A stretch of DNA of 64,000 nucleotides from the NCBI GenBank assembly GCA_002633005.1, contig NMRA01000066.1:630940-694939 (forward strand), in the 5' to 3' direction. Below, piece after piece: positions 24,183-37,534 of this stretch; the stretch's first letter is position 1, and every line of letters begins with the position of its first letter. The DNA comes from Phoronis australis (lineage: Eukaryota > Phoronida > Phoronidae). The notes beneath the pieces are model-generated. The model searched no databases. It was not told where the DNA came from and worked only from the letters and a program-made list of their open reading frames with translations. Position numbers and translations under genes: made by a program.

Positions 24183-26896
24183 TTACACTACCTCCAAAAA
24201 CTGGTCCAGAGCAGCAGGCACGTTATCCTGCCGCGTAAGAAATTCTCCATATTCCAGGTACACTGCGGAACCAGGTTTTTGCTTCAAAGCTCTTTTGAAA
24301 ATCTTTGAAGCCTCTTTAACACGACCTTGCTGAAAACACAAACAACAAAATCAAACTTACAACAAGGTCATTTTGTACCTTTGATTAACATTTTGTAAAA
24401 AATTACAAAATATTTATAAAGAAAGTTTTGTAAAATGTTCCAGTTACAAATAGTAGCATGACAACAAACTCTTAATCACACCACAATGGCGTGTCTCCAC
24501 GTGACCAGAGTTCAGTGTAAAGTTCAATAAAAGTCTCGCTGCGAGAAAATACGATATCTCTTGCTTTTGGAGCGAGATATTTGCGTTACTAAACACCTTA
24601 CAGTTGAGCAATGTGAGATTTTTTTTGAACTGAGGATTTTTGAAATAAGCATTGCGAAAATATTAGAGAGTGGTAATGTTTATACACACGAACATTTGAA
24701 CAGAAATTACCCTCTCCTTTGTCTTTGCTAGAGTAGTGCACGCTCTTGTGTTGTAAGGATCCATGAGCAAAATTTGGCTTAGTATGTTAATTGCACCTGT
24801 GGAGTTCCCAGTCACGTACTCGTATTCAGCTAACATATTCATGACTTCTGTGTTTCCTAAAACAATGCAGTGGGCAGTTGTAAAACATACTCCTGTGGTA
24901 GTACGATAACCGGATCAAGTAACCTTGCAAAGTCTCTTGGCAGTAAATTTGAGACATTTTTTTGATGTGCTGAGTTGATGCATGCCAATGGGTAGGCATA
25001 TTTCTGAATTCAACATGGCCGACAGAATGGCCACATTTGATCATAACTTTCTATCTCAATACAGTAGGAAAGGGCCTGATAAAAATTCTTGTATTTTCAA
25101 TGTCAAGTCGTCTAATGCTGTAGTTATTTTATCAACTGGAAATATAAAGAACGCTAAAAAATTCAAACTTAGATCAATACCACAAAATGTGCGTCTATTG
25201 ATAAGCGTATGTGTTGTATGAATGTGTGTGAGCGCGTGTGTGTGTAAGGATACTTGTACATGTTTCCACAGCTCTGAAAGATTAAACGATCCTAGTGGGT
25301 CCAGCGTTTAATTACAACGGAAACACGAACACGCGGGGGGCTCTCACGAGCACCCTAATTTGGCGAATTGGGCAAAAAGGTCCGCCTCAGCGAAACAAAA
25401 AGTCCAAGTAAACGAGACAAAAGTCCACAAAATTCACGGGAAGTCGGCGCGGATGCAAGGTACGTCGGCCTGAACCTAGTGTCCCCGTTTTGTTTAGTCC
25501 TCGTGGATTTCTTTCAGTAAAAGGACCGCTTACCGAAAAATTTGAGCCCCCTACATTTTAGGCTGGATGCGTGCAAGTTTTACTCAAGAGTCGAGAGCTT
25601 CATTCGTGAGAGGACTAGCTCGTTGGGGAATAAATGCATCCGGTCCTCTGTGAGCTCAGTAATGCCCGGTGCTTCGTTTTAAGCAGAAATTCCATGTGTC
25701 ATTTTCCTCTACATGCACATGTAAGTAACCGTTGACAACCAACATATGTTCGAAGGTGAAGACATTCAGGTAACCTTGTTGACTGAGTTTTTGCATTGCA
25801 TCCATAGATGACAACTTAATCTTTACGACACGTGGGTGGGCAAGAGGGTTGATTGACCATTGGAAACTTGTCAAGCTATTAGTTGAATAGGATCGCAACA
25901 TCGATTAAAGCACAGATAGACACCAGTTTCAGGCAAGCACTGTGACTGCCGTCCTTTGGAGACTGGCGAATGCGTCACTGGTTCCACGTCTTTGCTGCCA
26001 GTTCAGTGTTCATAGTATTGCTGATACGACGACTACGCCAGTTGTGGGTCAGACGGTTAGGCGTTTCGACACTTCCTACAGTAAAAGATTTTTTAGCTGC
26101 GAATTTCCACTCGCTATTTCCATTCTTCCTTCGAAGTGTGTAATTGACGAGGTATGTGGTTACGTCACACATCAAGATGTGCTGGCTCACCGTAAGAATG
26201 GCAATTGTCCGAACATAAGCCGCAGACAGATTTTATACCAAAAAACAAGCAAGTGCAGTTGCCTGTTTTTCCGAAGTGAAGTGCAAATCCACGAAGACGT
26301 GGCGCGTAAAATATTCTCAGTTGATCAGCACCAATCTCAAGTGCTTTGATTTAGTTTAGTGATGTTCGTAACTAACATAAATTATTATTATACTTTTAAA
26401 AATTCCCTATGTTACTGTTGAACCAGGGAAAGTAACTCTTATGGTAATTAGCTCTATATGTTGGCCGTAGCAGTGCAGTCCAGCATGTGATACCGTTGGA
26501 TTTGGGGGCTGAAACTGATTTTTACTGCTTTTGGATGATTGCGTAAACTATTGGAAATAATGGGGTTAAAGGTTTCTGGCCAGAGCACCTTTTTGGGAGC
26601 TCGTCCGCATTCAACCCATAACATCAAATTCCTAGTTTGCAACGTTATGGCAAATCTGTAAAAACGTTGCAATTTCAGTTCCATCGTTATCCATAGAAAT
26701 GTGGCCCTGTGAAATGCTGATGTCACGTGACGCATAGACAACAGTTTCCAATGCAATAAACTAAGAATGCTTCCGTTGATGGTGTGCGGTTATTGCATAC
26801 GACAATGATATGAACAAATGCTGAATCACATACCTGGTAGTCTTACTAATAACTGTCGTGTCTGTCGCAGTGTCTTCTTGAAACCAACTTTAACCT
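24183..26896 (-). CDS. TPR exons of the JmjC-TPR protein
   Basis: Exons 26896-26834, 24856-24711 and 24329-24183. Helical pairs with TPR spacing: VMNMLAEYEYVTGN with AINILSQILLMDPYN; ACTTLAKTKERQGRVKEASK with IFKRALKQKPGS; and a partial third, VYLEYGEFLTRQ with ALDQFLEVV. The D/K-P-x-N/G-S turn after each helix B and the G/A-rich position 8 fit the TPR consensus. The small 21-codon exon at 26834-26896 (KVGFKKTLRQTRQLLVRLP) is supported by matching phase 1 on both sides. Confidence 0.8.
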
Positions 26897-29800
26897 CTTG
26901 AAGGAAAGGAGGATGTATGTTAGACTTATGTTCCAGGAATCATAGAACACCGTCATGATATTGTCAAAATATAAGTACATAAACAAAAATTATTTAAAAC
27001 CAAAGGCATAATGACGGCAGGACGTAAGATTATGAGCATATTTTAGATGCCGCTTGTGCGTAGATTGCCAATTTTCAATGTGTGAATCTCAAGATGTAAA
27101 ATGTAGATAGGTAGGTAATCGTTTACAGATCTCCTTTTTGTTCAGGTACCTTAGGTAATCATGCATTTGTTAACTCAGAACAGAGGATTTCATTACGTTT
27201 TCCTAACACCGATTAATTTTTGTGCCAGGAACACTTGGTAAAGTGCTTCAAAATTAATGTGATATTTTCAGCGAGAAATTTCAAAATGGCGCGAAATCGA
27301 ACCTATTGCTTCATAGTTCTGGTCAAACTTATAACTTCAAAAATCTACAATAATCCCATTTTTGGTTGAAAAACCATAATGTCACGTTAACTTTTGACTT
27401 AAGAATACATTAAGCACGACTGGACGGCATTAATTAACATTTAATCAAATCACCTTTATCCAGAACACTGAACGTGTCATCTTGTCGATCTATCGATTCT
27501 ACAGTGACGTCAATGTTTTGTGCCGAATCCACAGTCGCATAGTAAAAGTTTTCAGGCTGAAATTTTATATTTGTGTAAGATCAAACCGACATGAACTCTG
27601 AAAAAAAGTTACATCTAGCAGTAGCTCTATGAGGGCAGTCGTTGGTGATTAAATCGTAGGGGTTTAGAAGAGTTGGCATTGGGTAATATAACCCTCGTTA
27701 AAGCTGCCCTCTGACAAAGCGCCACCTATACTGAAAAGTGGCCCTGTGGAACCTGATGGACGACACATGGAATTCCGTTCCTGGGCATCAATGCGCATGC
27801 CTTAATCGAAAGTATACTGATCACATTGCCACCACTTACTCACGCCTTTATGTACTGTACTTGTTTTGGGCTTGATTTTGTTCAATTCGATCACTGCCCG
27901 TTTTAGTACATTGCAACTATTCAAGTCAAATGTGGTCTCCATACTACGTGACAGTAAACTGAAAGGGGTTTCCCAGATTTCAACCAGTGGGAATGACTGA
28001 ATGTTATGACGTCGGTTTCATTATTTTAACCAATGAGAAGCCATGTTAAACAACAATCTACAGTGCTACCTTTCATAGCACTGTGAAAGAGTGTTGACGT
28101 TAAGCATTCGTTCTCATGAAGCTTCTTCCGGTCTTCCATGTTGCAGCGACCTCACGTGACCAGGTTTTCACCTTACTTTACTGGGCTTTCGCTGAGAGAA
28201 GCTCACAGCAATTTACGTAATGAAGTTCGTAAATTATACATATTGTACTGACATTTTCATCCTTTATGTAAATTTTACGAACACGGATGTTAATTGCAAG
28301 ATTGGAGATTCGCCAGGCCACAGAAAAAGTTGAATACTCGCGTTGAACTCGAATTATTGCTAAAACGATAACGCTTGAGCAGTTTAACACAGGGTTAAAG
28401 ACTACAGAAACTGCAAAAGACTTACTATGTACACGATATCGCCAGGAAATTGAATGCACTCCAGCGGCCTTTGTTTCTTTGTCAGTTTCGGGTACACTGA
28501 GCTCAACCAGGTTACGGGACTAAACGCACGAGACACGCCTATATAATCAACATTGTTTATTTACTGATTCCCATAAACATTCAAATGTTGTGCTATGATC
28601 TGTGTGGTACAAGACTGCCATTCAATGAGGTACACTGAGAACACACGGGTTAAGTTACTATTGGCTCACATGCTAAATAAATTTCAGGTCTTATACCTTT
28701 GCTCGAGTTTTTGAGCTGATTGTTGGTTGCATTTCGTGTTGCAGCTAAGTATAACGACGTCTGTTTTTACGAGTCAATTAAGACTTAAAAGATTGAATAT
28801 TTTTCTTACTATCCCACTTCACAATTGCTGAAAAAGGTTTAGTGAAATAATCATAAGCGCATCATAATCCTGAGATATTTTATAGAAATTATCTCACAAA
28901 CTAGTAGTTAGTGTGTGTGTATTTTCAGACTTCGCACTTTTGATCAGGGAAGATTTTGATTATTCTATGGAAGTAGCCGTGTAAAGCGAAGGCCAAATTA
29001 CTGACTCAAGTATTAAATGACTTTTCATGAAACAGATACAAGGCCATGGAACCTGATTATTCTTAATAAAATCACCGTTGTCTAGTATACATGTGAATGT
29101 AAGTCGATAAAAGGTTTTGCGAATACTTACCACCAGGGGGTGTTGTTTCCTTGGGATACACAAACCATCGTCGTTGTCCGGATATAAGACCATTCCATAA
29201 TTCTGAACCCCGCTTAAAGCTGAGGTAATTTGTGGCGGCACTGACGGAAATGTATGTCGCAAAGTCACCCTGACGATGATAAGTCCTTAGAGTTAGTGCA
29301 GAACATTAAAATGAAGGCCGATCACTTACTGATGGTACATGGGTCAAAGGGGAATGATAACAACTATAACAAAGATTTTTTTTGTTGACAATTAAAAACA
29401 TTGTGAGTTTTTCAAAAGGTACAGGATTTTACCTTCTGAATTTGAGTTACTGCTTGTTGGCGAGAACCGATTATGGTCACTCAAAATAAAAACAACAATT
29501 TAGGCTCGCATGTTTTCGAACGAGATGCACTGTAATGGCTCGATCGGGAAAATTTTGTAGAAAGAAGCGTGTTAATGTTTTTAATTCGCGGCTACATTTC
29601 GTTCCGTTCCAGCATTAGCATGTACCCCCTCTATTGTTCAGAATGTGAACAGAGATTTTACCCGGTGCTCATTATTTTCTTCAACAATGATTTTCTAGCT
29701 TGCACTGTGACGTTCGCTTCTTGAGAGACCAGGCTAAAGTTGAACAGCTATCTCGAAGCGAGAAAAACCTAGCCACGTGCTCTCATTGAAAATACACAGC

Positions 29801-32800
29801 AACATCTGGTTGAATATCTCGACATCTTGTTCTTCACTGATATCTGGGTTCAGGATCTAATCTTTTTACTCAAAGATGCATTTGTCATTTAGCGTTCTCC
29901 TTCAACACTAGCTTTAAGACAATCATATACATGTATTAGTCTGTACTTGAGTATATTTTGAATTACAAACCATGTGTACTGGTCCCAGCTAGATTCGAGC
30001 CACAAATTCGACCTTTCGAGTAAAAACACAAATTTCAGAGTTCAAACTCCAACTTACAAGTAAATGAGAAATCTTCGAATGCATTTTTTCTTCAAGGCTA
30101 TGATAATTGATTAACGCAAAAAAATTAGAAAATCCGTCTACCGGTTGTGTAGAAAATAAAAACCCGCAATGTCGTAAACGTGAACGGGGATAAAAGCATT
30201 ATAAGCAAAACGTTGAAGCTTCATCATTCTTCGGCTAAGCTACTCGACTTATTTCACGAAACATACCGAATTTTATAGTAAACCGAGAGACCTCTTACTG
30301 AAGAATCCATCTCCATCATTTCCGTTAACAATCGGATATTTGACATTTTAGCCTCCTGTAGTAAGACATCGAGCTTATCCAGGAGACATTGCATTTCACT
30401 CACTCGTGTGATTTTGCGTGTTCTTCCGTAATCTCGCTATCTCTACAAAACGCACCATGTTCAGACAAAACAGCTCCTAGAAACAAAAGTTCATTTGTGC
30501 GTACGGTTAGTGCGCCTTCACGATTCTTATGGTTTATTAAAGCAGCAAACTGATACAATGCGCCTCTACTCACCAGGTGGCGAGACCGGCTCGACCTTGG
30601 GTCGACTAACCGAGAATTGCGACAGCCCGTCATCCAATAATAACGTTCAGCAAATAGACAATTAATGGGTATTGCAATCAGAGGAAATAAAGTCCTGTTA
30701 TCAAAAGCAGAAATGGGCACTAAGTATTGCTGTTGTTTCCTGATATTACAAGATAAAAACTATTATAATAATAATCAGGAGCCGAGATATTGTATAAGTC
30801 GAAATCGAACTCGAAAACATTTTAACATTTTCCGATCTGCTTTGCTATAAACTCAAGATACGTGTCTGCCTTTGTATGCTAGAGTATATTGTGATTTACG
30901 TGGGTGACATTTGATGACAAATATCCATTGTTAATTGCAATGATGGGCATGGTTTCTTCCGTAAGAGGTCTCTCGATTTACTGCAAAAATCGGTAGGTTT
31001 CGCGAAATAAGTTGAGTAACTTAGCCGAACAATACTGACGCCTCAACGTTCTGCTTATAATGCGTTTATCTCCGTTCACGGTTACGACATAGCGGATTTT
31101 TATTTTCTTTGCAACCGTAGACGGATTTTCACAATTTCTGCGTTAATCCATTATCTTCGTCATGAAGAAAAAAATGCTTTCGTGGATTTCTCATTTAATT
31201 TTTTGACTTATCAATCAACCGTTAAACAAGGAGCATTGTCGCCATTCCTGTTTTCAAAGTAAAGTTACTGAGACTTTTTATATATTTATTTAAACAAAGT
31301 ACAGTGTATTTCACAGTACTAAAAGCAGAACACACAAACACGTACACATACATACATCACAAACACACCCGGCATCAGAATATTATCAAAGACGAAAATA
31401 TACAAATAGATGAAACACTTGAGTACCCAGAAGCTATTTCATAACGCNAAAATGCTTTCGTGGATTTCTCATTTAATTTTTTGACTTATCAATCAACCGT
31501 TAAACAAGGAGCATTGTCGCCATTCCTGTTTTCAAAGTAAAGTTACTGAGACTTTTTATATATTTATTTAAACAAAGTATTTCACAGTACTAAAAGCAGA
31601 ACACACAAACACGTACACATACATACATCACAAACACACCCGGCATCAGAATATTATCAAAGACGAAAATATACAAATATATGAAACACTTGAGTACCCA
31701 GAAGCTATTTCATAACGCATGTAATAGTGGAAAAACTAGTTCCACGCAATTTGAAACCCTTTGATGACTTTTTGTGTCTTCTGGTGGTCTACTGATAAAT
31801 TGTCTTTATTGGCATTTCTGTCGGTCACGCATCCATCCACTGTCAAAGTTTCAAGTTTGATTGTTAGTTCATACTATGTCTAGATGCTGTAAACATAATT
31901 ATGTGAAACGTTATCAAGGAGTTTATAGGTCCGTAAACACGCAGTATATGGTTAATTCGAGCGGATATTTTTCCGGTATATCGTTGATCGGCGTTGCTGG
32001 CCTCTCAATTGCACTGGAAACAATCAAACGGCTTTCTTACACCGCGCATGATTGTGTGGCTAAGATAGCGAACTATCCTTGTGTTAACATGTTTCCGCCA
32101 CTTAGTTGGCAGGAATGCATTAGCTTGATTGACGTTTCGGAACTGTTGCATTGCCGAGCAATGTTCGAAACATTGGGGAATGCATCAGAGGTGATGGTGC
32201 TTCGGGGTGACCGATATCCAACAATTATTTGTGTGGTCTAAAATTGCGTCTCACTCTATCCGCGAAAGGTTTTTGCAGAATAAGTAGAATACCTGTTTAT
32301 GTAAACACAGTACTAGCATATTTTACCGATGAACAGAATGTATATGTTAATTCAAATATGAAAGTTTATTTGACATGTGGAACAATAATTGCTTGTACGA
32401 CGACCTACCTGTAACTTGAGAAGGTGTTTAATATCAACATGATCGATGAGTTTTTGATTTGACACGAAATCATCGGGTAAGACGAATCTGAAAACAACAT
32501 AAACATCATTTATATTCGAGGTCATATCCCAAAATCAATTTTTTTGGATTGTACGGATTGTCTTGCGTGATCACGACCCCTGCCGTCTGATTTTGCTACT
32601 TTTGCAAGAACGCATCACCCGGAATTAAGGCATGTGAGAAAGCATGGACACAATTTCTTGGTAATTGGCTCATTAGGGCATTCACGCAAACAAAATAACC
32701 GTGTTCTTTCATGAAAGTGCAACACGGGCCTTCACGTTAACAACGCTTGTTTCTCACGGATACAATTTTTTTCTCACTAACTGTAGTGTTGTTCTTGTCT

Positions 32801-34394
32801 CATACAGCGAGCAAACGTCTTTCCTCGTAGTTGTAGCGCAGACAAAACTGATACATTGTACCCACACCTGTGCTCATGTGTCCTAACGGAAACTGAAAAC
32901 ATTTGATTCCTGGAGAAAGACATGTGTTCATAAAGCGAAAATGCGGTGCCTGAGAAAATAATAAAATCTTCAAGAAAAAGAAAAACGTCAGTCAGAGCGG
33001 GGACATTTTCTAGCGTAAAACGAAGCTATAATTTGTATTGTTTCACGTGTCTTGTGCGTCTAGACATGGACAATCGATTTCAAAATGAGTTTTGGTATAG
33101 TCCCTAATCCACTGCACTAGTTTACATTCGGTCGTGACAAATCCTTCTCGCATAGGCTAACAACTTACATCTGAGTCGCATGCTGGCTGAAACGCTAGCG
33201 TTTTCGCTGGCACCTTCGTTAGGAGAAAAAACACCAGTAACAAGGTCTACGCTCGCAAAGATCACTTTTACTGGCACTTTGTTGGAGGTTTGAGCTACCC
33301 CAAAACTTCTGACGTTTTCGTTAACCCTTTTGCAGGTAGACCACTTATTTCATAGGACACACTCATGCAGTGTTGAAAGGCCTTGTTCTATCGTCAAATC
33401 GATAAATTTATGTCACACTGTGAACATATTTTGACACCAATATTCGCTTAAAACGGACTCGGGGGTTAGGAAACAAACTAACTGCTGTCAAAAAGTACTC
33501 CTTCCCTGAGAACTCGTCAGCCTGGCTAAAACTCTAGCGTTTTCGGCGCTATCTCTGCACGATATCTCTGCAGCATTGCAATGGACAAAATAATATATGA
33601 TTTTCCAGCTTCTGTGTTTCTCGCCATGGCGACCAAGGTAATGCATGTACGCTTTCCATTTTTATTTTTTGATCACATCAATTGAAATAATATTTTAACT
33701 ATGCTAAACAACGAATAGGCAAACTTTAATCATCTTAAGTTGTGGTTTCTTACCTGTTTGATTTTGCACCAAAGGCGAAACTGTCATTTTTTGTCTGGAG
33801 AAACTCTTCAAAGGGAAGACGAGCAGCGCTTCGTTTATGATCAGTAGCTTTTTGACGCCACTTCCTCTCCAAATTTTGCAATTTAGCTACAGAAAACTTG
33901 GCTGAATTCGTCCAACTATGTTGGTTTTTCTTAAAAGTAATTATCATTGGGTCCTTATTTCGATAATCGTTCAACAACAAAGTATCGAGGTTGACCAACT
34001 TAATATTACACAGTGCATCCGAATGCGTTTCCTGCGACGAAACGTGCGACACCATCGCGTCGTCTGCTACCCGTAAAATTGTCGTGTGGTGTTGATGCGC
34101 TGTTCGCAGAAAGTGAAATCCGCATTTGTAGTGATATATACACAAACAAGTTACCGCCAAAACAAATGCTGATCCGAAATTTCTAAAACCTCTAACTAAT
34201 GTGCTTTGTTTCCCATCACTGCCACTGTTCTCAGGCGCCATTTTGAACGTCTGTGTCAACGGTGCGCTGTAACGTCTTCCCTCGTCCCTGTGATTGACGG
34301 AAAGACTCGTCCTTCTTGGAGACCGTTCCCTTGCGAGTTCAAATGACCTTCGTCTACCAGTAGGTCGTATGGTCAACCTAGTGCCAATGGCCAT
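24183..34394 (-). CDS. membrane-anchored JmjC-like domain and TPR protein
   Basis: Exons, 5' to 3' on the minus strand: 34394-33754, 32487-32409, 29269-29131, 28538-28426, 27556-27454, 26896-26834, 24856-24711, 24329-24183 (stop TAA). All phases match, giving 476 residues. N-terminus: Arg-rich cytosolic tail, then one hydrophobic segment around residues 73-87 (FGSAFVLAVTCLCIY), so a type II single-pass protein is inferred. Residues about 140-335 resemble the JMJD6/JMJD8-type JmjC fold; residues about 360-476 form two to three TPRs. The first ATG (34394, context ATCATCATGG) is used here. A second in-frame ATG at 34241, before MAPENSGSD, would give a protein 51 residues shorter that keeps the membrane segment. 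The metal-binding triad is not conserved, so catalysis is doubtful. No orthologue symbol is assigned. Confidence 0.85.
25330..25590. repeat. dispersed repeat family, copy 2
   Basis: Shares the ordered motifs CAAAAAGGTCCGCC, AAAAAGTCCAAG, GACAAAAGTCCAC and GAGCCCCC with 5030-5260. It lies in an intron of the JmjC-TPR gene. A GT-rich microsatellite (25218-25250) lies just before it. Confidence 0.65.
27454..29269 (-). CDS. JmjC-core exons lacking the Fe(II) triad
   Basis: Three exons carry the double-stranded beta-helix. LWNGLISGQRRWFVYP aligns with the JMJD6-type W-N-A-L-x-x-G-x-K-R-W block; RPLECIQFPGDIVYIPENFY aligns with the usual P-G-D-x-x-Y/F-V-P stretch before the distal histidine. At the expected HxD position the sequence is L-S-F (residues 256-258), and at the distal His position it is Y (about 330, NFYYAT). 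All three canonical iron ligands are therefore replaced in a frame-intact, well-spliced gene. This is direct sequence reading plus alignment from family knowledge, not a computed alignment. Confidence 0.78.
30060..31199. mobile_element. ~1.1-kb MITE-like element with ~240-bp terminal inverted repeats
   Basis: The left arm (from TAAATGAGAAATCTTCG at 30060 to about 30310) reappears inverted at about 30955-31199. Shared blocks include GATTAACGCA, AAATCCGTCTAC, CATTATAAGCA and GAGAGACCTCTTAC. The arms differ by roughly one base in ten. The interior open frames show no transposase motif. It lies in the large intron between the 32409 and 29269 exon ends of the JmjC-TPR gene. Confidence 0.8.
31171..31718. 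repeat. ~275-bp direct duplication split by an 'n'
   Basis: 31171-31446 and 31449-31718 are nearly identical (one has an extra few bases near GTACAGTG and a few point differences), with the ambiguous base at 31447 between them. The arrangement is the same as at 20229, which suggests a contig join where overlapping ends were not merged. Confidence 0.92.
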
Positions 34395-37300
34395 GATGAT
34401 TCGAGGTTTTTATGTCCACGAAAAACTGACAATCCGACCACTTATGACATGATCAACTCACTTGATTAGTTACGTGAATGACCACTCCTTTCCTTTCCGA
34501 GGTTTCAAAAAGATCAATTCTCGGCCATTGCGTTTCAGTTGTTCTCGTAATTCTGCAGCTGAACTCTATTGCCGTTTAGAACGACGCCGCGGCATTAGAC
34601 TTGTGTCTAACCACTAATCACTAGTTCGTCACTGAAGCCACCGTTGTCAATCGATTAGGGACTGTCATGTGAGCGGTTAGTTGTACATGGAAGATAGGTT
34701 CACCATATGCATCTCAAAAATACAGCACTGTGCCAGTTGATGACTTAACTCATTGGTTAAAACTAATCAACGGCTACTGCTCTTAATCACAAGCTGTAGA
34801 ACCCTCTCTAGTTCTTTATCAAATGTGAAGTACATTGCACTAATACACGTACATATACGAATGAATAGACTGTGTTCGCAGCAATTTCCAACTTAAGCCG
34901 ATAGTTCGAAGTGATTAAATTTAATTGCGCGTAGGAATTAATCATATCATGCTTATTAAAAAAATCTTGTGTAGTCAGCTTAACTACAATGGGGGGCTAA
35001 TGCACGTATTGACCATCGCTAATACGACTACTAATAGTGCATTATTCACTGCAATAAACTGTGGTGTTTTGCAAACTGACAATCTAGAATGTTAACACGA
35101 ACAGCACTCACGAACATACTTGCCAACATAGTCAACAGATTCCCAAGACCCGAAGTGCCAACTTCCTTATTACCCTAAACTGTACAATGGTCCATGCTGC
35201 ACTTGCTGATTTGATCAACACATTAGGCATTGTGTACTAGTCCCCAAAAACTGTGTAAATGTACTTTACGCGTAGGGCTTGACGATAGAACACGCGTAAG
35301 TGTCGTCGGCTAAATGGGGAATCTCGAGTAAATTGTTGTTTGGCAGATGTGCGCACAATCCAAATTTACACTTTGTGAACCCTATATTCCAGATACTTAT
35401 CGAGATCCAATTCAAAATTTCGAGTTCAAATTCGAACTATCAATGAATTGTCGAAATACTCATGTACTTGTATGACCACTATGTACTCGAGCACAAAATC
35501 TTAGACAAATATTTAGAGTAAGAAGAAGAAGTATCATAGAGCACAAATATAGAAAATTGCACGTGCTCAGGTGGGGTTTCGCAGCCCAGGTGTTTAGTTA
35601 ATAAGCCATCTCCTTGGTGACTGACTACTCATGAGAACTTCGCTTGTCAAGTCATTTCAAATAACATACTAATTAACAGGTAAGTGGCTAGGGTGATTCC
35701 TACATCTCTCCTGCGCGTTATTATTCTATCATTTTGGCTTATACAATCGCCGAGGGAGAGTATAAATGCTACGTTCTTCAATATCCAATGACTAAACGCC
35801 GATATTATTGCGTTTTACTATCACTCCGTTGGGAAAACAAAGAGTGTACCTGTACGTCTCCTCAGCTATCGTCGAAATTACCAAGTGTAATAATAGGTCA
35901 CGCAGTGATTATGTGGTACCTTTATTTCGCTAATTGAAATAGGAATTGAATAGAGCTCCCCTTTGTGATTGTGAGTGTTTGAGCTGACTATTTCATTTGT
36001 TTGGAGATACTCCATAGAAATTTCATTTATTGGTGAGTGTTTCGTCTCTATTGGTGAAAGTTTTGTATTTGTTGATTCTTTCATGACAGCGGGCGCGTGT
36101 TCTGTGACTCGGATGTCATTCGACGAGTTTAGTGGGCAAAACTAATCCACTCGAAAATGGAAAATTACCTGATTGGAAGTCGGCCAACGAAAGCTGAGTA
36201 ACATACAAGAGCCAAGATTCACGCCAGTAACGCTATTGCAGTCACGTGCTTTAATTGCAATGCATAACGATATTTTGCGAAACTTTCAGTCGCTTGTGTG
36301 TTGCATTTCCGGAACCGGCACTGGGTTAGCATAAAGTCTCTTTAGCGTTATTGCGATCCTGACGGCGGCAAAGAGGAACGAATGAGCTCTTAGACATTAA
36401 AGTGGCGTAGACTGTGAAAACCAGAAATCATTCAAAGTGGCTACCTGTCACTAAAACAGATTTCAAACTGTTCACTGGGTATTTTTAAGGATTGTTTGTA
36501 AAGATTTCGAATTTCTGCTGATGTTAAAGCATTTTCCTTTAGTTTCAAATTTCAAAAAAGAAAACTATCTGTCAACTGCTTATCATTTCTTCAATTTCTC
36601 TCACACAAAACAAAGCACGTCTCATCATGTAGTATGGCAAGACATAGACGTTGCACATTTTTCCTATATGGAAAATGTGCGTTTTTAAACAGCATTATTG
36701 AATACTACGTGAACACTACACGTGGTAAAGCTTTTGAATTTTGAAAATCGGACAAGAAATAGGACTTGTATAACTTTTGAACAATTTGCCCATTGCTTGA
36801 ATCAGTGAGCTTATGAATATGACATACGGTACTTTTTTAATCAGCAGGGTGCATTGAAATGTTTCATATTCAAAATTTTTGTAAATAATTTACAAAACCT
36901 TTCATGAGCTTTTGAAATATGATGTTGAGAAATATGACATCCAGTTATGACGTTTTTAGGGGACTATTTTACACATCTAGTAAATTAAACAGGAAGTAAG
37001 CAGTTCGTCGGTATAGAAAGATGGAAAAAATGTGCAAAGGGATAGCTACAACATCAACGAAAACGCATATGCAATCGACTAGGTGGGGTGATGATTTGAA
37101 GAAGTGCTATGGAGCATGCACAAAATCTTCACAAGTGGCAGGAGTGAGTGCGGGTGGTATGCTGGCACGATGTCAATTTTCGCCTTGTCAAATTCCACTT
37201 GCATTGCGCTATTTCGAAGTTCATAAATTTCGGTTGATTTCTATTTTATATCATTTTTGTTTTCAATTTAGATCCTAACTCGGCCTAAAGTGGACGATCT

Positions 37301-37534
37301 CATAAACCGTTATAATGTTGAACCTATACTCTTTCTCCATAATGAAAAATCTGAATGAACTGAGAATTCTCCATTATGTCATTTTTTCATTTGTTTTTGA
37401 ACTTAGGTCAAGCCCATAGACATATACCCATATCTATGATCAAAGAACGGCACTAGTGTGCGCCATGCTAAGATCACAAAGCAATGCTTTACACTTCAGC
37501 GAGAATGCACGTGCTTTGGTTCTGCACTGACCAA
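34395..37534. other. 3.1-kb intergenic region, no gene recognised
   Basis: Lies upstream of the minus-strand JmjC-TPR gene, so its left part should contain that promoter. I see no convincing TATA box, and open frames are short without domain signatures. Confidence 0.5.

Noticed and set aside
25942-26349. 135-codon plus-strand frame in an intron of the JmjC-TPR gene
   Set aside because: It starts at a non-ATG codon, has no recognised domain, and an overlapping minus frame is equally open.
31861-32241. 126-codon plus-strand frame
   Set aside because: It starts at TTG inside an intron of the opposite-strand gene and shows no domain or splice support.
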